In this document: positions 36,532-46,967 of the stretch, one piece after another
Numbering within the stretch: position 1 is the first letter of the stretch
Layout of the letters: each line of letters begins with the position of its first letter
DNA from: Rhodobacteraceae bacterium IMCC1335
GTDB taxonomy: Bacteria > Pseudomonadota > Alphaproteobacteria > Rhodobacterales > Rhodobacteraceae
DNA: 64,000 bases
Direction: 5' to 3'
NCBI GenBank assembly: GCA_039640495.1
Contig: CP046864.1
Location: 1,178,001 to 1,242,000 of the forward strand
Translations under genes and position numbers: made by a program
Notes under the pieces: model-generated
The model's input: only the letters and a program-made list of their open reading frames with translations
Told to the model about the DNA's origin: nothing
Databases searched by the model: none

Positions 36532-38022
36532 ATGAGGTTGGGCAGCAGGTTTTCTGGGCGGCTCTTGATTGTCTTAATTTTAGGGGTTGGCTTGGCGTTT
36601 GGTCAACCGCCTGTATCGCTTTGGCCGCTGGCACTGCTGTCTTTACTCGCAGTTTTTTGGCTGGAAACGCATCAATCTTTGAATGATTCGCTGCCGCAAG
36701 CCTTTGGGCGCGGCTGGTCTCTCGGCATGGGATATTTCACCGTTTCGATGCATTGGATTGTAGAGCCATTTCTGGTGGACAGCGCGGCGCATGGTTGGAT
36801 GGCTCCGTTTGCTCTTCTTCTTTTTGCCGGTGGGTTGTCGGTTTTCTGGGGCTGCGCTTTCGCGCTGGCGCTGCGACTGCAAACGCCGTTTGGTCTGGCA
36901 TTTGCGCTTGGGTTTTTCGAGTTGGCGCGCGGATATACGCTGACGGGATTTCCATGGGGGGCTTTGGGATATATTTGGGCTGACACGCCGGTTGCGCAAA
37001 GTGCGGCTTGGATCGGGCTTTATGGGCTGAGCGTAATCACCGTATTTTGGGCGGCATGCGTTCATTGGCTGTTTTTACGAAAACAGATTTTCTGGATGGT
37101 TTTGGTTTTGGTTGGGGTTTGGCCAGTGGCTTGGATCGGGGGCGATATGCGTCTGACGATGCAAAAATCTGCTTTAACCGAGCGAACGGTGCGATTGGTG
37201 CAACCAAACGCCCCGCAACATCAAAAATGGGATCCCGCTTTTTCGCGTTCATTTTTTGAGCGCTCCCTTGCGTTTACAGCTGCAGAGCCCTCTGTCGATC
37301 TTGTGGTTTGGCCAGAAAGCGCTCTGCCCGTTAGCTTTGAAAATGCTGAAACTTTGATCGAACAAATCGCAGTGGCAGCAGATGGCACGGCTTTGCTGTT
37401 GGGGGCGCTGCGACTTGAAAATGAAAAAGTGCTGAATTCAATTGTATATATGGATCAAAATGGCAGTGCCGAAGTGGTTTATGACAAACATCATTTGGTG
37501 CCGTTTGGAGAATACCTGCCCTTTGAGCGTTGGCTAGAGCGGATCGGGCTTGGGTTCACATCTGATTTATTTGGAACCGGCTTTGCCGCCGGCGAGGGTC
37601 CGAAACTCATAAATATAGCGCCATTGGGGGCCATTATGCCTTTGATTTGTTATGAGGCCGTATTCCCGCAAGATGTTTCGTTTGCGTCACAAAAAGCGAC
37701 AGTTTTGCTGCAATTGACCAATGATGCCTGGTTTGGCCGCTTTGCCGGGCCACAGCAGCATTTGGCGCAAGCGAAAATGCGCAGCATTGAGCAGGGCTTG
37801 CCGATGATTAGGGTGGCCAATACGGGTATTTCCGCAATGATTGACCCTTACGGCCGCAGCCTTAAACAGCTGGGTCTGAATACAGCGGGTTTTATCGATG
37901 CACAGGTGCCGCAGCCCGCGTCGGCCACCCTCTATCGCCGCTTTGAAATTTGGACAGTTTTTGCCCTTTTGTTTGCCATCCTTATGCTCAGTTTGATCTG
38001 CCGCCGTCAAATCAGCGGTTGA
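36532..38022 (+). CDS. lnt: Apolipoprotein N-acyltransferase
   Basis: Lnt adds the third acyl chain to the N-terminal Cys of lipoproteins in the inner membrane. The 496-residue product has an N-terminal membrane part (about 8 helices, residues 8-210) and a nitrilase-like domain with Glu in VVWPESALP, Lys in YDKHHLVPFGEY and Cys in LICYEAVFP. I place the start at ATG 36532, 7 bp after the corC stop; the frame runs back to 36445 inside corC and is rejected. It is the last gene of the block before metK. Confidence 0.95.
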   Translation: MRLGSRFSGRLLIVLILGVGLAFGQPPVSLWPLALLSLLAVFWLETHQSLNDSLPQAFGRGWSLGMGYFTVSMHWIVEPFLVDSAAHGWMAPFALLLFAGGLSVFWGCAFALALRLQTPFGLAFALGFFELARGYTLTGFPWGALGYIWADTPVAQSAAWIGLYGLSVITVFWAACVHWLFLRKQIFWMVLVLVGVWPVAWIGGDMRLTMQKSALTERTVRLVQPNAPQHQKWDPAFSRSFFERSLAFTAAEPSVDLVVWPESALPVSFENAETLIEQIAVAADGTALLLGALRLENEKVLNSIVYMDQNGSAEVVYDKHHLVPFGEYLPFERWLERIGLGFTSDLFGTGFAAGEGPKLINIAPLGAIMPLICYEAVFPQDVSFASQKATVLLQLTNDAWFGRFAGPQQHLAQAKMRSIEQGLPMIRVANTGISAMIDPYGRSLKQLGLNTAGFIDAQVPQPASATLYRRFEIWTVFALLFAILMLSLICRRQISG

Positions 38023-38056
38023 CCTTCCGGGGGCGTTTTAATACCACTGCCCCTAT

Positions 38057-38100
38057 CGCCACAACGGCTTCCTGACGTGGCGGATTTTTCAAATCGGAGC
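38057..38100 (+). promoter_or_regulatory. SAM/SAH riboswitch upstream of metK
   Basis: CGCCAC (38057-38062) pairs with GTGGCG (38077-38082); the loop has AACGGCTTCCTGAC, which is the conserved core of the SAM/SAH riboswitch known from Rhodobacterales metK leaders. The GGCTTCC loop part can pair with GGAGC at 38096-38100, forming the H-type pseudoknot that covers the metK ribosome-binding site. SAM or SAH binding would therefore block translation of metK. Confidence 0.88.
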
Positions 38101-38106
38101 GATTTC

Positions 38107-39291
38107 ATGATAAGACAAGACTATATTTTTACCTCTGAATCCGTGTCAGAGGGGCATCCTGATAAGGTGTGCGACCGTATCTCAGACGCGGTTTTAGACG
38201 TTTTTATCGGCGAAGAGCCTGAGGCCCGCGTTGCCTGTGAAACCTTTGCCACCACCAATCGGGTGGTGATCGGGGGCGAAGTTGGTCTGTCAGATGCCAT
38301 AAAGCTCAAAGATTATATGGGGCGCATCGATCAAATCGCGCGCGCCTGCATAAAAGATATTGGCTATGAGCAAGAGAAATTTCATCATGAGACGGTTGAG
38401 ATCACCAACCTGTTGCATGAACAATCTGCGCATATCGCGCAGGGTGTTGATGCGTCTGAAAACAAAGATGAAGGCGCCGGCGATCAGGGAATCATGTTTG
38501 GCTATGCAACCACCGAGACCGATGCATTAATGCCGGCACCGATCCAGTATAGCCATGCAATTTTACGCCGCTTGGCCGAAGCGCGTAAAAATGGCAGCGC
38601 TGCAAGCTTAGGGCCAGATGCGAAATCGCAGCTCTCGGTGCGCTATCAAGGCGGCAAACCAGTTGGGGTCAGCTCGATTGTGCTTTCAACGCAGCATTTG
38701 GACGCCCAAATGACCTCCGAAGATGTGCGCGCCGTTGTTGAGCCTTATATCCGCGAAACGCTGCCCGATGGTTGGATTGATGTTGACACGCATTGGCATG
38801 TGAACCCGACAGGTAAGTTTGTGATCGGCGGGCCGGATGGAGATGCAGGCCTCACTGGGCGGAAAATCATTGTGGATACTTATGGCGGCGCCGCGCCGCA
38901 TGGCGGCGGTGCGTTTTCGGGCAAAGATCCGACAAAAGTTGATCGCTCGGCCGCTTATGCAGCGCGCTATCTGGCCAAAAATGTTGTGGCGGCTGGCTTG
39001 GCCGAACGCTGCACAATCCAGCTTTCCTACGCGATTGGAGTTGCAGAGCCTTTATCGATATATGCCGATACGTTTGGCACGGGCGCGGTTGATGCCGCTG
39101 CCATCGAACAGGCTATTGCTGCTTGCATGAATTTGACTCCACGGGGCATTCGCCAGCATTTAGCGCTGAACAAACCCATTTACCAACGCACGGCAGCCTA
39201 TGGGCATTTTGGTCGCCAGCCGGAGGCGGATGGTGGGTTCAGCTGGGAGCGCACAGATTTGGTGGATGCGCTTCACGATGCGCTGAAATAG
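38107..39291 (+). CDS. metK: S-adenosylmethionine synthetase
   Basis: MetK forms S-adenosylmethionine from ATP and methionine. The 394-residue product has [10 protein letters not shown] at the start, the ATP motif [12 protein letters not shown] and the phosphate-binding loop [19 protein letters not shown]. The start ATG 38107 sits 7 bp after GGAG, which is the strand of the riboswitch pseudoknot; the frame reaches back to 38077, but that would lie inside the riboswitch. Regulation: SAM feedback through the riboswitch. Confidence 0.97.
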   Translation: MIRQDYIFTSESVSEGHPDKVCDRISDAVLDVFIGEEPEARVACETFATTNRVVIGGEVGLSDAIKLKDYMGRIDQIARACIKDIGYEQEKFHHETVEITNLLHEQSAHIAQGVDASENKDEGAGDQGIMFGYATTETDALMPAPIQYSHAILRRLAEARKNGSAASLGPDAKSQLSVRYQGGKPVGVSSIVLSTQHLDAQMTSEDVRAVVEPYIRETLPDGWIDVDTHWHVNPTGKFVIGGPDGDAGLTGRKIIVDTYGGAAPHGGGAFSGKDPTKVDRSAAYAARYLAKNVVAAGLAERCTIQLSYAIGVAEPLSIYADTFGTGAVDAAAIEQAIAACMNLTPRGIRQHLALNKPIYQRTAAYGHFGRQPEADGGFSWERTDLVDALHDALK

Positions 39292-39318
39292 CTGTTCAAA
39301 AACAAGCGTCGAAAAACA

Positions 39319-39352
39319 AAAAAACCGCCCAGACCAAGGGCGGTTTTTTCTT
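39319..39352. terminator. Bidirectional terminator between metK and trpB
   Basis: AAAAACCGCCC (39320-39330) and GGGCGGTTTTT (39338-39348) form a strong stem with a 7-nt loop; the plus strand has a T-run after the hairpin and the minus strand has one too. It lies between the convergent metK and trpB. Confidence 0.9.
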
Positions 39353-39366
39353 TTGAGACCTGTGGA

Positions 39367-40599
39367 TTATCCAAGCGCGCCCATATCAAAATTCAGATGT
39401 TTGGCCACGGTAAAGATATCTTTATCGCCGCGCCCGCACATATTCATACAGATGATATGGTCCTTGGGCAGCTCGGGCGCAATTTTCATCACATGGGCCA
39501 GCGCGTGGCTTGGCTCGAGGGCGGGAATGATCCCCTCAAGCGCGCAGCACAGCTGAAAGGCCTCAAGCGCCTCTGCATCGGTAATAGCCACATATTTTGC
39601 GCGGCCGATTTCATGCAGCCAAGAATGCTCGGGGCCGATCCCGGGATAATCTAAGCCGGCCGAAATCGAAAATCCTTCGAGAATTTGCCCATCATCATCC
39701 TGCAAAAGATAGGTGCGGTTGCCGTGGAGCACGCCCGGACGCCCCCCGGTGAGCGAGGCGCAATGTTCCATTTTTTGGTTTACGCCCTTTCCGCCAGCCT
39801 CAACACCGATGATATTCACGTCTTTATCGTCTAAAAACGGAAAGAAGAGGCCCATCGCGTTCGAGCCGCCGCCAATCGCGGCAATGATGGTATCGGGCAG
39901 GCGGCCTTCGGCGGCCTGCATTTGGTCTTTGGTTTCCTTGCCGATAATGGCTTGAAAATCGCGTACCATGGCGGGGTAGGGATGCGGCCCAGCAACGGTA
40001 CCAATGCAGTAAAAGGTATCGCGTACATTGGTTACCCAATCGCGCAACGCATCGTTCATAGCATCTTTTAAAGTGCCGCGCCCCGAGGTGACGGGCACAA
40101 CTTCGGCGCCCAAAAGCCGCATCCGAAACACGTTTGGCGCTTGCCGTTCTACGTCATGTGCGCCCATATAGACCACGCATTTCAAACCGAATTTTGCGCA
40201 AACTGTCGCTGTGGCAACGCCATGCTGACCAGCCCCAGTTTCGGCGATGATACGTGTTTTTCCCATGCGGCGCGCCAAAATAATCTGACCCAATACGTTG
40301 TTAATCTTATGCGCGCCGGTATGGTTAAGTTCGTCGCGTTTCATATAGATTTTGGCGCCGCCAAGATGCTCTGTGAGCCGTTCAGAAAAATAAAGCGGGC
40401 TGGGCCGGCCAACATAATTCGTCCAAAGATCATTCATCTCGGCCCAGAAACTATCATCGGTTTTTGCAATGTTATATTGCTCTTCCAATTCCAAAATAAG
40501 TGGCATCAATGTTTCTGAAACGAACCTTCCGCCAAATTGACCAAACCGGCCCTTTTCATCGGGTCCGGTCATGAAGCTGTTAAAAAGATCGTTTGGCAT
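39367..40599 (-). CDS. trpB: Tryptophan synthase beta chain
   Basis: TrpB joins indole and serine to tryptophan with PLP. The 410-residue product starts at ATG 40597-40599 with GGAGGGG upstream; a TTG-started frame adds 4 residues. The PLP Lys is in HTGAHKINN (about residue 94), phosphate loop GGGSNAMG. Follows trpF on the same strand (97 bp), the usual alphaproteobacterial trpFB pair; trpA is not in the window. Confidence 0.97.
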   Translation of the reverse strand: MPNDLFNSFMTGPDEKGRFGQFGGRFVSETLMPLILELEEQYNIAKTDDSFWAEMNDLWTNYVGRPSPLYFSERLTEHLGGAKIYMKRDELNHTGAHKINNVLGQIILARRMGKTRIIAETGAGQHGVATATVCAKFGLKCVVYMGAHDVERQAPNVFRMRLLGAEVVPVTSGRGTLKDAMNDALRDWVTNVRDTFYCIGTVAGPHPYPAMVRDFQAIIGKETKDQMQAAEGRLPDTIIAAIGGGSNAMGLFFPFLDDKDVNIIGVEAGGKGVNQKMEHCASLTGGRPGVLHGNRTYLLQDDDGQILEGFSISAGLDYPGIGPEHSWLHEIGRAKYVAITDAEALEAFQLCCALEGIIPALEPSHALAHVMKIAPELPKDHIICMNMCGRGDKDIFTVAKHLNFDMGALG

Positions 40600-40696
40600 G
40601 CGCCCCTCCAAAAATCGGCTTTTGCAAGATGTAGCTTTGTAACCCCGGCGGGTAAAGAGAGTACATCATATAAAGGTGAAAGGGTGATGTTTTGCC

Positions 40697-41344
40697 TCAG
40701 AGGCGGGCCTGAGCCACGAAGTTACGCATTTTTTCCATGTCTTTGGTGCCCGGAGCGCTTTCTACGCCAGAGGAGACATCAATCTGCCGCGCCTGCGTTA
40801 CGCGTACGGCTTGGGCCACATTATCGGGTGTCAAACCACCTGCGAGCATCCAAGGTATTTTCCAGGTGTGATTTTCAAGAAGTTGCCAATCAAAGGCCAA
40901 CCCGTTTCCCCCCGGCAATTTGGCCCCGGGGGCAGGCTTTGCGTCGATCAGCAATTGATCACAAATTTCAGCGTATCGATCAATTTCGCGTAAGTCTTGA
41001 GCCGTTGCGATCCCGAGCGCTTTCATAATCGGCAGGCCTGTGCTTTGCTTGATTTGCTGAACGCGCTGTGGCTGTTCTGCTCCGTGTAATTGCAGAATAT
41101 CGATGGGAACCTGTGACAACATTTCCTCTAGAAACGCATCTTGGGGGTTCACAACCAAGGCCACTTTGGCGAAGCCTGGGGGCGCTGCTAAGGCCACTTC
41201 CCGGGCTTTTGCCAAGCTTAAATGGCGGGGTGATTTTTCGTAAAATACCAACCCTCCGTACGTTGCTCCGGCTTGAGCTGCGCCCTTTATGGCTTCGGGG
41301 CTGGTAAGGCCACAAATTTTCACCCGCGTTGGGCTTTGGGTCAT
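40697..41344 (-). CDS. trpF: Phosphoribosylanthranilate isomerase
   Basis: TrpF isomerises phosphoribosylanthranilate to the carboxyphenylamino sugar in tryptophan synthesis. The 215-residue barrel has KICGLTSPEA with the catalytic Cys near the start and IDVSSGVES near the end. It begins 2 bp after lapA and precedes trpB. Confidence 0.96.
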   Translation of the reverse strand: MTQSPTRVKICGLTSPEAIKGAAQAGATYGGLVFYEKSPRHLSLAKAREVALAAPPGFAKVALVVNPQDAFLEEMLSQVPIDILQLHGAEQPQRVQQIKQSTGLPIMKALGIATAQDLREIDRYAEICDQLLIDAKPAPGAKLPGGNGLAFDWQLLENHTWKIPWMLAGGLTPDNVAQAVRVTQARQIDVSSGVESAPGTKDMEKMRNFVAQARL

Positions 41345-41346
41345 GC

Positions 41347-41697
41347 TCAGCTTACCTCATCGATCAGAGCCAAGACATCGTCTTGATCTGCGTATTTTTC
41401 TTGTTTGAGCTTTTTCAGTTCGCGTTCAGCCTGCCGCAAGGCTTTTCCATTTGCGGCAGCCTCCGACCGCAATTTATATTCTCGCAACCATTCCCATATA
41501 AAGCCGACGAGAACTCCAAAGATAATACCCAAGAAAAACACAAGAAAAACGGGCAATGTGATTGACCAATTCATCCCGATCAAATTTGCAAGATCAGGCG
41601 GTAGGAAGGCAAGTTCGGCCGGTGCTTTATTCGCCACTGCAACGATAATAAGAACAAGCGCCAGGCTTATAAGAAAGGCATAGCGCAGATATTTCAT
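41347..41697 (-). CDS. lapA: LapA-domain inner-membrane protein
   Basis: A 116-residue protein of the LapA (DUF1049) family: two membrane helices (about 5-25 and 45-70, ITLPVFLVFFLGIIFGVLVGF) and a short coiled coil (about 72-105). The E. coli homologue works with LapB in lipopolysaccharide assembly. It lies between ihfB (3 bp) and trpF (2 bp) in a conserved order, and its coiled coil suggests a partner protein. Confidence 0.85.
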   Translation of the reverse strand: MKYLRYAFLISLALVLIIVAVANKAPAELAFLPPDLANLIGMNWSITLPVFLVFFLGIIFGVLVGFIWEWLREYKLRSEAAANGKALRQAERELKKLKQEKYADQDDVLALIDEVS

Positions 41698-41700
41698 GAC

Positions 41701-41985
41701 TTACGTTTTCCCGTTCAGACGATCGCGCAGTAATTTGCCAGTCTTAAAAAACGGGACGTGCTTTTCCTCAACATCCACTGAGGCACCGGTGCGCGGGTTG
41801 CGACCCACGCGCGCATCCCGGCGTTTGACAGAAAACGCACCAAAGCCGCGCAATTCCACCCGATCGCCATTCGTCATTGCATTGGTAATTTCGTCGAATA
41901 CGGTATTAACAATTCTCTCAACATCGCGTTGGTACAAATGCGGATTTTGGTCCGTTATGATCTGTATTAGTTCCGATCTAATCAC
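41701..41985 (-). CDS. ihfB: Integration host factor beta subunit
   Basis: IHF is a heterodimeric DNA-bending protein. The 94-residue product starts at GTG 41983-41985 with GGGAGG upstream. [27 protein letters not shown] is the DNA-binding arm with the intercalating Pro in RNPRTG. It starts 279 bp after rpsA. Confidence 0.95.
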   Translation of the reverse strand: MIRSELIQIITDQNPHLYQRDVERIVNTVFDEITNAMTNGDRVELRGFGAFSVKRRDARVGRNPRTGASVDVEEKHVPFFKTGKLLRDRLNGKT

Positions 41986-42205
41986 GTGGCCTCCCCCTAT
42001 GTTTTGATTTTAATAACGTCAGGTTACAAAATAATCATCCTGTTTGGAAATGCTTTGTTTTTCTGTGGCGCAAAATTATCCGCTTTTTTGAGGTATTTAA
42101 TGATCGTTACCAGTTTCTGTTTTTGCTTGGGACATTTTTACGGGCGAAGAAAGAGATGTCTTAGCGTTTACGTTAAAACGGACGAATCGTTTCTAAGCGG
42201 CGCAT

Positions 42206-42241
42206 AAAAAAACCCCCGCGCTCCAATGGGAGTGCGGGGGC
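42206..42241 (-). terminator. Intrinsic terminator of rpsA
   Basis: On the minus strand a GC-rich stem of about 12 bp (arms 42213-42224 and 42229-42240, with a single mismatch) is followed by TTTTTT. It lies 24 bp after the rpsA stop. Confidence 0.88.
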
Positions 42242-42264
42242 CTTATCAATTTATGTGGTAGAAC

Positions 42265-43944
42265 TTATTCGTCGCCTTTCAGCGCGGCGCCCAAAATATC
42301 ACCCAATGAAGCGCCAGAATCTGACGATCCATATTGCTCTACGGCTTCTTTTTCTTCGGCAATTTCACGCGCTTTGATCGATAGACCAAGCTTGCGCGTT
42401 TTGCTATCAATATTGGTTACGCGCACGTCTACCTTATTGCCCACAGAGAAGCGTTCGGGGCGCTGTTCTGCGCGATCGCGGCTTAAATCTGAGCGGCGGA
42501 TAAAGGCTTTTGCGCCTTCGTATTCCACTTCAATCCCACCATCTTCGATTGAGGTAACTTCAACCGTGATGATCGAGCCGCGCTTTACGCCACCCGTGGC
42601 TTCGGCAAATTTATCACCGCCCAAGGCTTTGATCGACAGGCTGATACGCTCTTTCTCAACATCCACTTCAGACACCACGGCCTGAACAAGGTCACCCTTG
42701 CGGAAGTTTTGGATCGCGTCTTCGCCGCGTTCATCCCAAGAAATATCGCTCAGGTGAACCATACCATCAATATCACCGTCTAACCCGACAAACAGGCCAA
42801 ATTCAGTAATATTTTTGATTTCACCTTCAACTTGCGTGCCTTCTGGATTGCTTTCAGCGAAGACTTCCCAAGGATTGCGCTGTGTCTGCTTAAGGCCCAG
42901 AGAGACGCGGCGCTTTGTGCCATCGATCTCAAGAACCATAACTTCCACTTCTTGGCTGGTTGAAACGATTTTGCCTGGATGCACGTTTTTCTTCGTCCAT
43001 GACATTTCTGAAACGTGAACCAAGCCTTCGACTCCGGCTTCCAGCTCAACAAAGGCACCGTAATCGGTGATATTTGTCACCACACCCTGATGGACTGATT
43101 CCAGCGGGTAGCTGGCGGCCACACGATCCCAAGGATCTTCTTGCAGCTGCTTCATGCCAAGGCTGATGCGATGCGTGTCTTTGTTGATTTTGATCACTTG
43201 AACGTTGATCGATTCGCCAATCGTCAAGATTTCGGACGGGTGGTTTACCCGGCGCCACGCCATATCGGTCACGTGTAACAGACCATCAACGCCGCCCAGA
43301 TCCACAAAGGCACCATATTCTGTGATATTCTTCACAACGCCTTCCAACGACATGCCTTCGGCCAAGTTACCGATCACTTCTGCGCGCTGTTCGGCACGGC
43401 TTTCTTCCAGGATCGCGCGACGAGATACAACGATATTGCCCCGGCGTCTGTCCATTTTCAAGATTTGGAAAGGTTGCTTCAGCCCCATCAATGGGCCCGC
43501 GTCGCGCACGGGGCGCACATCCACTTGCGAGCCGGGCAAGAACGCAACCGCGCCGCCCAATTCCACCGTAAAGCCGCCCTTGACGCGTCCAAAGATTGCG
43601 CCGTCAACCCGCGCTTCTTCGGCATAGGCTTTTTCGAGGCGATCCCAAGCTTCTTCGCGCCGCGCCATTTCCCGGCTGATAACTGCTTCCCCTTTGGTGT
43701 TCTCAACCTGCCGCAAGAAGACTTCGACTTCTTCTCCAACGGCAACTTCGGCCTCTTCACCTGGGTTTGCAAATTCTTTTAATTCAACGCGGCCTTCCAT
43801 TTTATAACCAACGTCGATAATGGCATGTCCCGCTTCGATCGCGATGACTTTGCCTTTGACAACTGAGCCCTCTTGGGGTGTGTCAATTTCGAAGCTTTCA
43901 TTCAGGAGGGCTTCGAATTCCTCCATCGATGTATTTTGAGCCAT
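42265..43944 (-). CDS. rpsA: 30S ribosomal protein S1
   Basis: S1 binds mRNA at the 30S platform and starts translation of structured messages. The 559-residue product has six S1 repeats; typical repeat ends such as GAFVDLGGVDGLLHVTDM and GLFVGLDGDIDGMVHLSD are visible. It is the central gene of aroA-cmk-rpsA-ihfB. Two terminators flank it (44028-44060 upstream and 42206-42241 downstream), so it probably has its own promoter in the 221 bp upstream gap. Confidence 0.97.
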   Translation of the reverse strand: MAQNTSMEEFEALLNESFEIDTPQEGSVVKGKVIAIEAGHAIIDVGYKMEGRVELKEFANPGEEAEVAVGEEVEVFLRQVENTKGEAVISREMARREEAWDRLEKAYAEEARVDGAIFGRVKGGFTVELGGAVAFLPGSQVDVRPVRDAGPLMGLKQPFQILKMDRRRGNIVVSRRAILEESRAEQRAEVIGNLAEGMSLEGVVKNITEYGAFVDLGGVDGLLHVTDMAWRRVNHPSEILTIGESINVQVIKINKDTHRISLGMKQLQEDPWDRVAASYPLESVHQGVVTNITDYGAFVELEAGVEGLVHVSEMSWTKKNVHPGKIVSTSQEVEVMVLEIDGTKRRVSLGLKQTQRNPWEVFAESNPEGTQVEGEIKNITEFGLFVGLDGDIDGMVHLSDISWDERGEDAIQNFRKGDLVQAVVSEVDVEKERISLSIKALGGDKFAEATGGVKRGSIITVEVTSIEDGGIEVEYEGAKAFIRRSDLSRDRAEQRPERFSVGNKVDVRVTNIDSKTRKLGLSIKAREIAEEKEAVEQYGSSDSGASLGDILGAALKGDE

Positions 43945-44027
43945 GTGGTCTCAGTTTCCTTTACTGGTTTTTCTGGCCGCGCGGTTGTCTCCGCCGGTCT
44001 TGGGGTTCATTGGCTGATCCGGTTTTT

Positions 44028-44060
44028 CCAAAACGCAAAAGGGCCGGATGGTCCGACCCT
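44028..44060 (-). terminator. Intrinsic terminator of cmk
   Basis: On the minus strand GGGTCGGA and TCCGGCCC pair (one G-T) around a 3-nt loop, followed by TTTTGCGTTTT. It lies about 106 bp after the cmk stop and upstream of rpsA. Confidence 0.7.
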
Positions 44061-44165
44061 GCTCGATCTTTAGCGCTTTGCGGTATGTTTACCGTCACAA
44101 CAACCGCGTCTTTAGGCTAATTTTACCAAGCTGACAAGGTATAAATCCCGATAATCTTAGGATGG

Positions 44166-44783
44166 TTACGCCTCGTCTTTTCGGATTTTGGCGATATAAG
44201 TGATCGCGTCTGAACAGGCTTGTTCGATCGTTAAATCGCTGGTGTCTAAAAGATAGGCGTCAGGGGCGGCTTGCAACGGCGCCGAGGCGCGGGTTTCATC
44301 GCGCGCATCGCGCTCTAATACGGCCTTTAGAACATCGCTATACTGCGCGGTCGTGTCGCTGCGCTTCAATTCAGCAAAGCGGCGCTGGGCGCGTGTCTCT
44401 GCTCGTGCTGTGATAAATAATTTTGCCTCGGCTTTGGGGCAAACCACCGTTCCGATGTCGCGACCATCCAGAACCGCGCCACCGGGCGCACGGGCAAAGC
44501 TTTTTTGAAATTCGCTCAACGCCTGCCTTATGTCGGGTATCGCGGCCAGCTTGCTGGCAGCCTCGGCGACCTTGGCGGTGCGCAGCGCGGTGATATCGAT
44601 GCTGCTCAGGTCCAGGTTGTGGGCCGCTGCAAGGGGATCCTGGCCCTGAAGATGCAGCCATCCCACGGCGCGGTAGAGCACTCCAGTGTCTAAATAAGCA
44701 AACCCGAAATGCTGCGCAACGGCGCGCGAGATTGTGCCTTTGCCAGCGGCTGCAGGGCCATCAATTGCAACTGTAAAAGCCAC
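44166..44783 (-). CDS. cmk: Cytidylate kinase
   Basis: Cmk phosphorylates CMP and dCMP. The 205-residue product has the P-loop DGPAAAGKGT (about residues 8-17), the NMP-binding GRDIGT and the lid ERDARDETR. It starts at GTG 44781-44783 with AGGAA upstream, 8 bp after aroA. Confidence 0.96.
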   Translation of the reverse strand: MAFTVAIDGPAAAGKGTISRAVAQHFGFAYLDTGVLYRAVGWLHLQGQDPLAAAHNLDLSSIDITALRTAKVAEAASKLAAIPDIRQALSEFQKSFARAPGGAVLDGRDIGTVVCPKAEAKLFITARAETRAQRRFAELKRSDTTAQYSDVLKAVLERDARDETRASAPLQAAPDAYLLDTSDLTIEQACSDAITYIAKIRKDEA

Positions 44784-44791
44784 TTTAATTC

Positions 44792-46147
44792 CTAACTTTC
44801 TTGGCTATGTTCAAGCCGTGCGCCAAGCGCAGCCATCAGGCTTTCGAAAATCGGAAAAGAGGTGGCGATGGGGCTGCCATCATCTATGGAGACAGGGTTT
44901 TTACTGGCCATTCCCAAAATCAAAAATGACATTGCGATACGGTGATCAAGATGGCTGGCGCATTTGGCGCCACCGGGCACAGCTTGTGCGCCGCATCCAG
45001 ATACAATCCACCAATCCGGGCCATCCTCTACGGTGGCGCCATTCGCGCGCAGGCCCGTTGCCATAGCGTCGATCCGATCGCTTTCTTTGACCCGAAGTTC
45101 TTTCACGCCGCGCATCACGGTATCGCCCTGCGCATTGGCAGCGACAACGGACAGAATGGGATATTCATCAATCATGCTGGCGGCGCGCTCGGGTGGCACC
45201 TCAATGCCCCGCATATTTGGAGAGAACCGCGCCCGCAGATCGGCGACCGGTTCGCCGCCTTCAACCCGCTCATTTTCATATTCAAGATCGGCTCCCATTT
45301 CAAGCAGCGTGGTAAATAAACCAGAGCGGGTTGGGTTCAGGCCGATATTTGGCACCAATACATCCGAGCCTTCGGTGATCAAGGCTGCGCAAACCGGAAA
45401 AGCTGCTGAGCTTGGATCGCGCGGCACGGTGATGTCTTGAGGCTGCAATTCTGGTTGCCCTGTCAGAGTAATCTCGCGGCCCGCATCGGTGATCTGCACG
45501 CTGATTTCAGCGCCAAACCCGCGCAACATGCGTTCGGTGTGATCGCGCGTGGCTTCTTGTTCAATAACCATGGTTTTCCCTGGGGTGTTTAGACCTGCCA
45601 ATAAAACCGCTGATTTCACCTGCGCCGATGGAACAGGCACTTCGTAGCGCACGGGTGTGGGGGTTTCGGCGCCAATGATGGTCATTGGCAAACGGCCGCC
45701 GCTGCGGCCATAGGTTTGCGCGCCAAACAGCGCCAAAGGATCGCTTATGCGGGCCATTGGGCGTTTGTTTAAACTGGCATCGCCGGTGAAGGTTGCACGG
45801 ATTGGATGCGTTGCCATTGCCCCCATGATCAAGCGCACGCCGGTTCCCGAATTGCCGCAATCGATGACGGTATCGGGCTCGCAAAAGCCCCCCACGCCCA
45901 CGCCGTCAACGCTCCAATTGCCCGCAGCATGCTGGGTGACGGTTGCGCCAAATGCGCGCATGGCCTTGGCCGTATCCAACACGTCATCCCCCTCAAGCAA
46001 GCCTTTAATCGTGGTGGTGCCGACGCTGAGCGCCCCTAAGATGAGCGAGCGATGCGAAATTGATTTATCACCGGGCACATGCGCCTCTCCGGTTAAGGGG
46101 CCGGATTTGTAAGCAATCATCGGTCGTGCAACAGCGTGAGAGGACAT
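44792..46147 (-). CDS. aroA: 3-phosphoshikimate 1-carboxyvinyltransferase (EPSP synthase), class II type
   Basis: AroA joins shikimate-3-phosphate and phosphoenolpyruvate. The 451-residue product has [42 protein letters not shown] and LRVKESDR, and reads along its length like class II enzymes such as that of Agrobacterium CP4. The segment matching the CP4 DFGNAATG motif is DCGNSGTG. The operon order aroA-cmk-rpsA is conserved. Confidence 0.96.
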   Translation of the reverse strand: MSSHAVARPMIAYKSGPLTGEAHVPGDKSISHRSLILGALSVGTTTIKGLLEGDDVLDTAKAMRAFGATVTQHAAGNWSVDGVGVGGFCEPDTVIDCGNSGTGVRLIMGAMATHPIRATFTGDASLNKRPMARISDPLALFGAQTYGRSGGRLPMTIIGAETPTPVRYEVPVPSAQVKSAVLLAGLNTPGKTMVIEQEATRDHTERMLRGFGAEISVQITDAGREITLTGQPELQPQDITVPRDPSSAAFPVCAALITEGSDVLVPNIGLNPTRSGLFTTLLEMGADLEYENERVEGGEPVADLRARFSPNMRGIEVPPERAASMIDEYPILSVVAANAQGDTVMRGVKELRVKESDRIDAMATGLRANGATVEDGPDWWIVSGCGAQAVPGGAKCASHLDHRIAMSFLILGMASKNPVSIDDGSPIATSFPIFESLMAALGARLEHSQES

Positions 46148-46242
46148 GGCTTGGTTCCTTACATTTTCCGCAGCGTCATATCCTAAGCCACTGCCAGCGT
46201 CTATGAGATTTCCACCCGGTTGGTTGGGTTTTAAAAGCCCGT

Positions 46243-46956
46243 TTAAAGGCGATGAAACGTTAAATAATGCGGCATTCGACCCTCGCGTAGGGCTTTTTGT
46301 TCATAGCGGGTTGCAATCCAATCCGACCATGCCGGGTTGCGGCCTTTGGGATCTTGGTTCTGATAGGCAAAGCCCTGTTTGGGCACTTCCAAAAGAGTTT
46401 GGCGAACATAATCGACAATATCCGTTGCCACGCGAAACTCGGCCCCCGGTTTTAGCACCCGCGCCAGCGGAGCCAGATGCTCGGGCGTTACGAAACGGCG
46501 GCGGTGGTGGCGGCGTTTTGGCCAAGGGTCGGGATAGAGTAGAAACGCTTTGGAGATTGAGGCTGGGTGTAACACATCAAAGAGATGCCGTGCATCGCCC
46601 GGATAAATCCGAATATTTTGTGCCTCTGCGCGGCGAATTTTTTGCAGCAGCATTGCCACCCCATTGATATAAGGCTCGCATCCGATCACACCGGTTTCGG
46701 GATTTTGAACGGCTTGATGCACCAGATGCTCGCCGCCCCCAAAGCCAATTTCAAGCCATACCTCGCTGGCGTTGAATATTTGGGTCAAATCCAGCGCGGT
46801 GCGATCAGGATTCTCAGTCCAACTGACCGGGCCCAAAGAAAGCTGCGCAAGGTCGCTTTCCAGCGCTTCTTCTTGGCCAGGGCGCAACGTTTTGCCTTTA
46901 AAGCGCCCGTAAAAATTGCGCCAGGGCGCGCCCGATGAATGCTGATCTGCCGCCAT
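46243..46956 (-). CDS. trmB: tRNA (guanine-46-N7)-methyltransferase
   Basis: TrmB methylates G46 in the tRNA variable loop. The 237-residue product has the SAM loop [10 protein letters not shown] (about residue 73), [17 protein letters not shown] and the tail motif TRYEQKA. Start is the ATG at 46954-46956 with GAGGG upstream; the frame extends by one codon to a TTG. It lies 11 bp after valS on the same strand. Confidence 0.96.
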   Translation of the reverse strand: MAADQHSSGAPWRNFYGRFKGKTLRPGQEEALESDLAQLSLGPVSWTENPDRTALDLTQIFNASEVWLEIGFGGGEHLVHQAVQNPETGVIGCEPYINGVAMLLQKIRRAEAQNIRIYPGDARHLFDVLHPASISKAFLLYPDPWPKRRHHRRRFVTPEHLAPLARVLKPGAEFRVATDIVDYVRQTLLEVPKQGFAYQNQDPKGRNPAWSDWIATRYEQKALREGRMPHYLTFHRL

Positions 46957-46967
46957 CAAACCCTCAA

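Noticed and set aside
46146..46667. A 173-residue plus-strand frame
   Set aside because: It is antisense to trmB, which has full family motifs.
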